DNA of 64,000 bases from Prosapia bicincta. Its lineage: Eukaryota; Arthropoda; Insecta; Hemiptera; Cercopidae. Shown here piece after piece: positions 59,386-64,000 of the stretch (positions within the stretch are counted from its first letter, which is position 1; the number at the start of each line of letters is the position of its first letter). The DNA lies in NCBI GenBank assembly GCA_036971475.1, contig JBAIZL010000005.1, positions 167,086,886-167,150,885 of the forward strand, read 5' to 3'. The notes under the pieces were generated by a model, which worked only from the letters and a program-made list of their open reading frames with translations, ran no database searches and was not told the origin of the DNA. Position numbers and translations under genes: made by a program.

Positions 59386-61221
59386 AATAAGTAATTTACA
59401 ACCAGCTCGTCATGAACAGCAACAAGATTTCGATATTAAGAGAACTACTTTTTAATTAATTTCAAACAATCCTGTATCTAAAGAAACTAAATTCTGCTCC
59501 TCATAAAATCATTATTTCTGCATCTTATACAAACCTTTTTCTTAATTACCTATAATATTAATAATTAACAAATTGAAGAAATATAATAATATAAATTACA
59601 CTATCGTGTTTTACAATCGTCCTTGACACAGGCGAGTGTAAATACATTATAAGTGTATACTTTTATTTAAAATAATACATGTCTTACCATTTAATATAAC
59701 TAATGTAAGAAGCGAAAAAACAGCTTCCCTCTATAGGGGTTATATCCTGGCCAGATATAGGGTTAAAGGCAAAACATTCTACGGGAAGCCAATATCGTCT
59801 CTAGTTAACGCCCATAATGTTCAGTACGACCTCATTCAAGCCGGGAGGAGCTGAAATCCAGGCGAAGTCTTCAGCTAGCACTAACTCGCCATAGAAGGGC
59901 TGCTAAAGTAATGTTTATATTGAGAAATAGGCAATTTAAATTAATAATAGAGTTCTCTGGATTTAGTGAGTAAGATGGTGTAGGAAGAAGGCGCAGCGCT
60001 GATCTGTGGAGGGATTATAATGTCTCACGTCTACATTCCGGTGTGACCTAATCTCAGAGAGGCGTTTGCTGTGGGCTCATGGAAAGACGACGCTAATTTA
60101 GGTACTAGTCCGTCCTCCGTTGCTGAGAAATGGAAGAGGTTGTCCCATTGGCTTTCCTGATCACGTTTTTTTTTTTATTGTGGCCTACTCTCGCTGTTAA
60201 TATAAGAAGCTATTATAACTTTTAAATTGTTTTTTATTTTTCAAACCATCTTTAAAATTATCCATTTTTCTATTTGAAATGTACCATCTCATATTTCTAT
60301 TCAGCTTTTGATTAGCTTTAACAAGTGGATATTTAAATACTGTGGCGACCACACTAAGATTAGAAACGATTAATGTAAGCAGATAGTTAGGTTTTGCAGG
60401 TGTGTTGAAGAAAGGGTTACGCACGTAACAAGACAGAAACAAAAGATTTTTCCTAGGCCCCAATAGGGGGTCAAACATCTGTTGCTTGGGGTTACCAGAA
60501 ATTTCTTTAGTCGGGTTTCGAAGTGTTGGCGCTAACGCATCCCAGTATAAAAGTGAAAGTTTTTGAGTGTCTAGCCCTCCTATTTTTATTATAATTATAA
60601 ATACAAATAAACTTGATTTAGTGAAACAGTGAAAAATAGTGTTTTGAAATTCGAAGTAACTACTTTTGATACCAAAATACCTTTACAGAGTAGCAGATAA
60701 ACAGCTTTTCACCCCGGTGTAGATTTCAGTGACATAACTATCATGCCTATCATACCATAATTTTTCCCTATTCCTCCGTACTAGGGGACGTTATTTCGTT
60801 AATATGAGTGTCCATAGTGCCCATACTATAGTAGAACGAAATTTACGCTAGTTATTATAACTGGCGGATTTGTTTTAACTCTGGCAAACTTACGAAAGTA
60901 ACACAGCAGTAAACTGGTTAACTTAAATTCCGTATTTTACTTCACTTGAATTATTTCAGTAATTGCAGGAAGAAATGAAGCGTGAGGAATCGAGAGTTTT
61001 AATTTTGCAGCACATACAAATTTATCCAATATAATGAGACGTACGTGACAAACTATTCAAGTTACTGTTTGTACAGCAATCGATATAATTTGTATAAACG
61101 TCGAGAAATAATGACTCATCTGCGCAGTGTTTAAATATTTCTATTAATACTGAAATTTTAAACACAAATAATGAAATCGTTGATTGACGAAATCTTGTAC
61201 CATCAAATATTTTTATTTCAA
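59386..61221. other. Intergenic sequence, no supported gene
   Basis: 59700-60150 is richer in GC. It includes CCTCTATAGGGGTTATATCC near 59729-59748, whose reverse complement faintly resembles the CCCCTATAGAG word of the 157-bp satellite. A 93-codon open frame on the minus strand (60197-60478) has no motif I recognise. Confidence 0.3.
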
Positions 61222-64000
61222 CACACCCCAGTTGAGAGCAGGTGTATTTCAGATAAGCAACCCTTGCCTAAGTGATGTAAATTACCCAATATTTCCAACA
61301 CCTACGGATCATTGCCTTCCGTGGTCCACACATTATTCCATCTATTGTGCCATATGCTCTCTATCGGTTGTAAATATACGTGCTACCGTTGGCATTACCC
61401 CAGTTGAGAGCAGGTGTATTTCAGATAAGCGACCCTTGCCTAAGTGATGTAAATTACCCAATATTTCCAACGTCTACGGATCATTGCCTTCCGTGGTCCA
61501 AACATTATTCCATCTATTGTGCCATATGCTCTCTATCGGTTGTAAATATACGTGCTACCGTTGGCATTACCCCAGTTTAGAGCAGGTGTATTTCAGATAA
61601 GCGACCCTTGCCTAAGTGATGTAAATTACCCAATATTTCCAACGTCTACGGATCATTGCCTTCCGTGGTCCAAACATTATTCCATCTATTGTGCCATATG
61701 CTCTCTATCGGTTGTAAATATACGTGCTACCGTTGGCATTACTCCAGTTGAGAGCAGGTGTATTTCAGATAAGCGACCCTTGTCTAAGTGATGTAAATTA
61801 CCCAATATTTCCAACACCTACGGATCATTGCTTTCCGTGGTCCAAACTTTATTCCATCTATTGTGCCATATGCTCTCTATCGGTTGTAAATATACGTGCT
61901 ACCGTTGGCATTACCCCAGTTGAGAGCAGGTGTATTTCAGATAAGCGACCCTTGCCTAAGTGATGTAAATTACCCAATATTTCCAACGTCTACGGATCAT
62001 TGCCTTCCGTGGTCCAAACATTATTCCATCTATTGTGCCATATGCTCTCTATCGGTTGTAAATATACGTGCTACCGTTGGCATTACCCCAGTTTAGAGCA
62101 GGTGTATTTCAGATAAGCGACCCTTGCCTAAGTGATGTAAATTACCCAATATTTCCAACGTCTACGGATCATCGCCTTCCGTGGTCCAAACTTTATTCCA
62201 TCTATTGTGCCATATGCTCTCTATCGGTTGTAAATATACGTGCTACCGATGGCATTACCCCAGTTGACAGCAGGTGTATTTCAGATAAGCGACCCTTGCG
62301 TAAGTGACGTAAATTACCCAATATTTCCAACACCTACGGATCATTGCCTTCCGTGGTCCAAACTTTATTCCATCTATTGTGTCATATGCTCTCTATCGAT
62401 TAAAAATATACGTGCTACCGGTGGCATCACCTTAGTTGAGAGCAGGTGTATTTCAGATAAGCGACCCTTGCCTAAGTGACGTAATTACTCAATATTTCCA
62501 ACACCTACGGATCATTGCCTTCCGTGGTCCAAACTTTATTCCATCTATTGTGCCATATGCTCTCTATCGGTTGTAAATATACGTGCTACCTGTCTCATCA
62601 CCTTAGTTGAGAGCAGGTGTATTTCAGATAAGCGACCCTTGCCTAAGTGATGTAAATTACCCAATATTTCCAACGCCTACCGAAAATTGCCTTCTGTGGT
62701 CCAAACTTTATTCCATCTATTGTGCCATATGCACTCTATCGTAGGTAAATAAACGTGCTACCGGTGGCATCACCTTAGTTGAGAGCAGGTGTATTTCAGA
62801 TAAGCGACCCTTGCCTAAGTGACGTAAATTACCCAATATTTCCAACACCTACGGATCATTACCATTCCGTGGTCCAAACTTTATTCCATCTATTGTGCCA
62901 TATGCTCTCTATCGGTTGTAAATATACGTGCTACCGGTGGCATTACCCCAGTTGAGAGCAGGTGTATTACAGATAAGCGACCCTTGCCTAAGTGATGTAA
63001 ATTACCCAATATTTCCAACGCCTACGGATCATTGCCTTCTGTGGTTGAAACTTTATTCCATCTATTGTGCCATATGCTCTCTATCGTAGGTAAATAAACG
63101 TGCTACCGGTGGCTTCACCTTAGTTGAGAGCAGGTGTATTTCAGATAAGCGACCCTTGCCTAAGTGACATAAATTACCCAATATTTCCAACACCTACTGA
63201 TCATTGCCTTCCGTGATCCAAACTTTATTCCATCTATTGAGCCATATGCTCTCTATCGGTTGTAAATATACGTGCTACCGGTGGCATCACCTTAGTTGAG
63301 AGCAGGTGTATTTCAGATAAGCGACCCTTGCCTAAGTGATGTAAATTACCCAATATTTCCAACGCCTACGGATCATTGCCTTCCGTGATCCAAACTTTAT
63401 TCCATCTATTGTGCCATATGCTCTCTATCGGTTGTAAATATACGTGCTACCGGTGGCATCACCTTAGTTGAGAGCAGGTGTATTTCAGATAAGCGACCCT
63501 TGCCTAAGTGATGTAAATTACCCAATATTTCCAACTCCTACGGATCATTGCCTTCTGTGGTTCAAACTTTATTCCATCTATTGTGCCATATCCTCTCTAT
63601 CGTAGGTAAATAAACGTGCTACCGGTGGCATCACCTTAGTTGAGAGCAGGTGTATTTCAGATAAGTGACCCTTGCCTAAGTGATGTAAATTACCCAATAT
63701 TTCCAACGCCTACGGAAAATTGGCTTCTGTGGTCCAAACTTTATTCCATCTATTGTGCCATATGCTCTTTATCGTAGGTAAAGAAACGTGCTACCGGTGG
63801 CATCACCTTAGTTGAGAGCAGGTGTATTTCAGATAAGCGACCCTTGCCTAAGTGACGTAATTACTCAATATTTCCAACACCTACGGATCATTGCCTTCCG
63901 TGGTCCAAACTTTATTCCATCTATTGTGCCATATGCTCTCTATCGGTTGTAAATATACGTGCTACCTGTCTCATCACCTTAGTTGAGAGCAGGTGTATTT
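61222..64000 (-). repeat. 172-bp satellite array, about 16 copies, running off the window
   Basis: GTTGAGAGCAGGTGTATTTC recurs every 172 bp from about 61230 to the end. The first units form a trimer pattern: the site before CTACGG reads ACAC, ACGT, ACGT, ACAC, ACGT, ACGT, ACAC, and GTTTAGAG at 61575 recurs at 62091, 516 bp (3 x 172) on. From about 62.4 kb a second subtype (CATCACCTTAGTTGAG) dominates and variants recur 1376 bp (8 x 172) apart (TGTCTCATCACC at 62591 and 63967; GTAATTACTC at 62481 and 63857). Open frames of 66-87 codons repeat every 172 bp in shifting frame and are not genes. The orientation is set relative to the 191-bp array, whose box it shares in reverse complement. Confidence 0.95.

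Noticed and set aside
60197..60478. 93-codon minus-strand frame
   Set aside because: No recognised domain or supporting structure in the flanks.
61184..62479. Series of similar 66-87 codon open frames every 172 bp
   Set aside because: They follow the 172-bp satellite; because 172 is not a multiple of three the frame shifts each unit, so they do not form one protein and have no known domain.

Overview
The window reads as gene-poor, AT-rich, repeat-dominated DNA from an animal nuclear genome, most likely an arthropod and probably an insect. The signs are Penelope-like retroelement fragments, PIF/Harbinger, hAT and pogo/Tigger-type DNA transposon remnants with recognisable target-site duplications, a tRNA-derived SINE, CCTAA-like telomere-type words near 3.3 kb, and large satellite arrays with higher-order structure. 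I find no intact host protein-coding gene, no rRNA and no functional tRNA. The species cannot be named from this sequence.

Layout. 0-6 kb: a 44-bp minisatellite, a dispersed repeat, a decayed transposon ORF with repeated arginine-rich modules, a pogo/Tigger-like element carrying a 52-bp minisatellite, and a TC/TA/CA microsatellite. 5.9-23.3 kb: a satellite array of about 90 monomers (191, 180 or 174 bp) arranged in nested higher-order repeats of 1663, 3010 and 1140 bp, with decayed monomers at both edges. 24.2-25.7 kb: a 46-53 bp minisatellite with a 200-bp super-repeat. 26.7-27.7 kb: a non-autonomous PIF/Harbinger-type element. 30.9-32.0 kb: two Penelope-like fragments arranged head to head. 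34.4-35.0 kb: a 53-bp minisatellite. 36.8-41.8 kb: decayed segmental repeats unusually rich in the palindrome TGACGTCA, plus a 70/83-bp tandem array. 44.0-44.8 kb: a second copy of the 2.2-kb dispersed repeat, interrupted by a long palindrome with a hammerhead-like core. 45.2 kb: a perfect RFX X-box. 46-48.3 kb: inverted-repeat elements. 49.5-50.2 kb: a third Penelope-like tail with an inverted flank. 50.3-51.7 kb: decayed satellite monomers. 52.16 kb: a possible TATA promoter and first exon. 54.2 kb: SINE. 54.6-56.2 kb: a 145-157 bp satellite. 56.4-57.5 kb: a PIF/Harbinger element keeping the N-terminal parts of both of its genes. 58.1-58.9 kb: a hAT-type element with a nested pogo MITE. 61.2 kb to the window end: a 172-bp satellite that runs off the edge.

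Main result: the 191-bp array, the decayed blocks at 5.9-6.2, 23.15-23.26 and 50.3-51.7 kb, the 145-157 bp array and the 172-bp array all seem to descend from one satellite superfamily. They share a conserved box of about 45 bp, read in one orientation in the first part of the window and in the other in the last 10 kb. No genes act together here; the organisation is that of satellite expansion, transposon insertion and decay.
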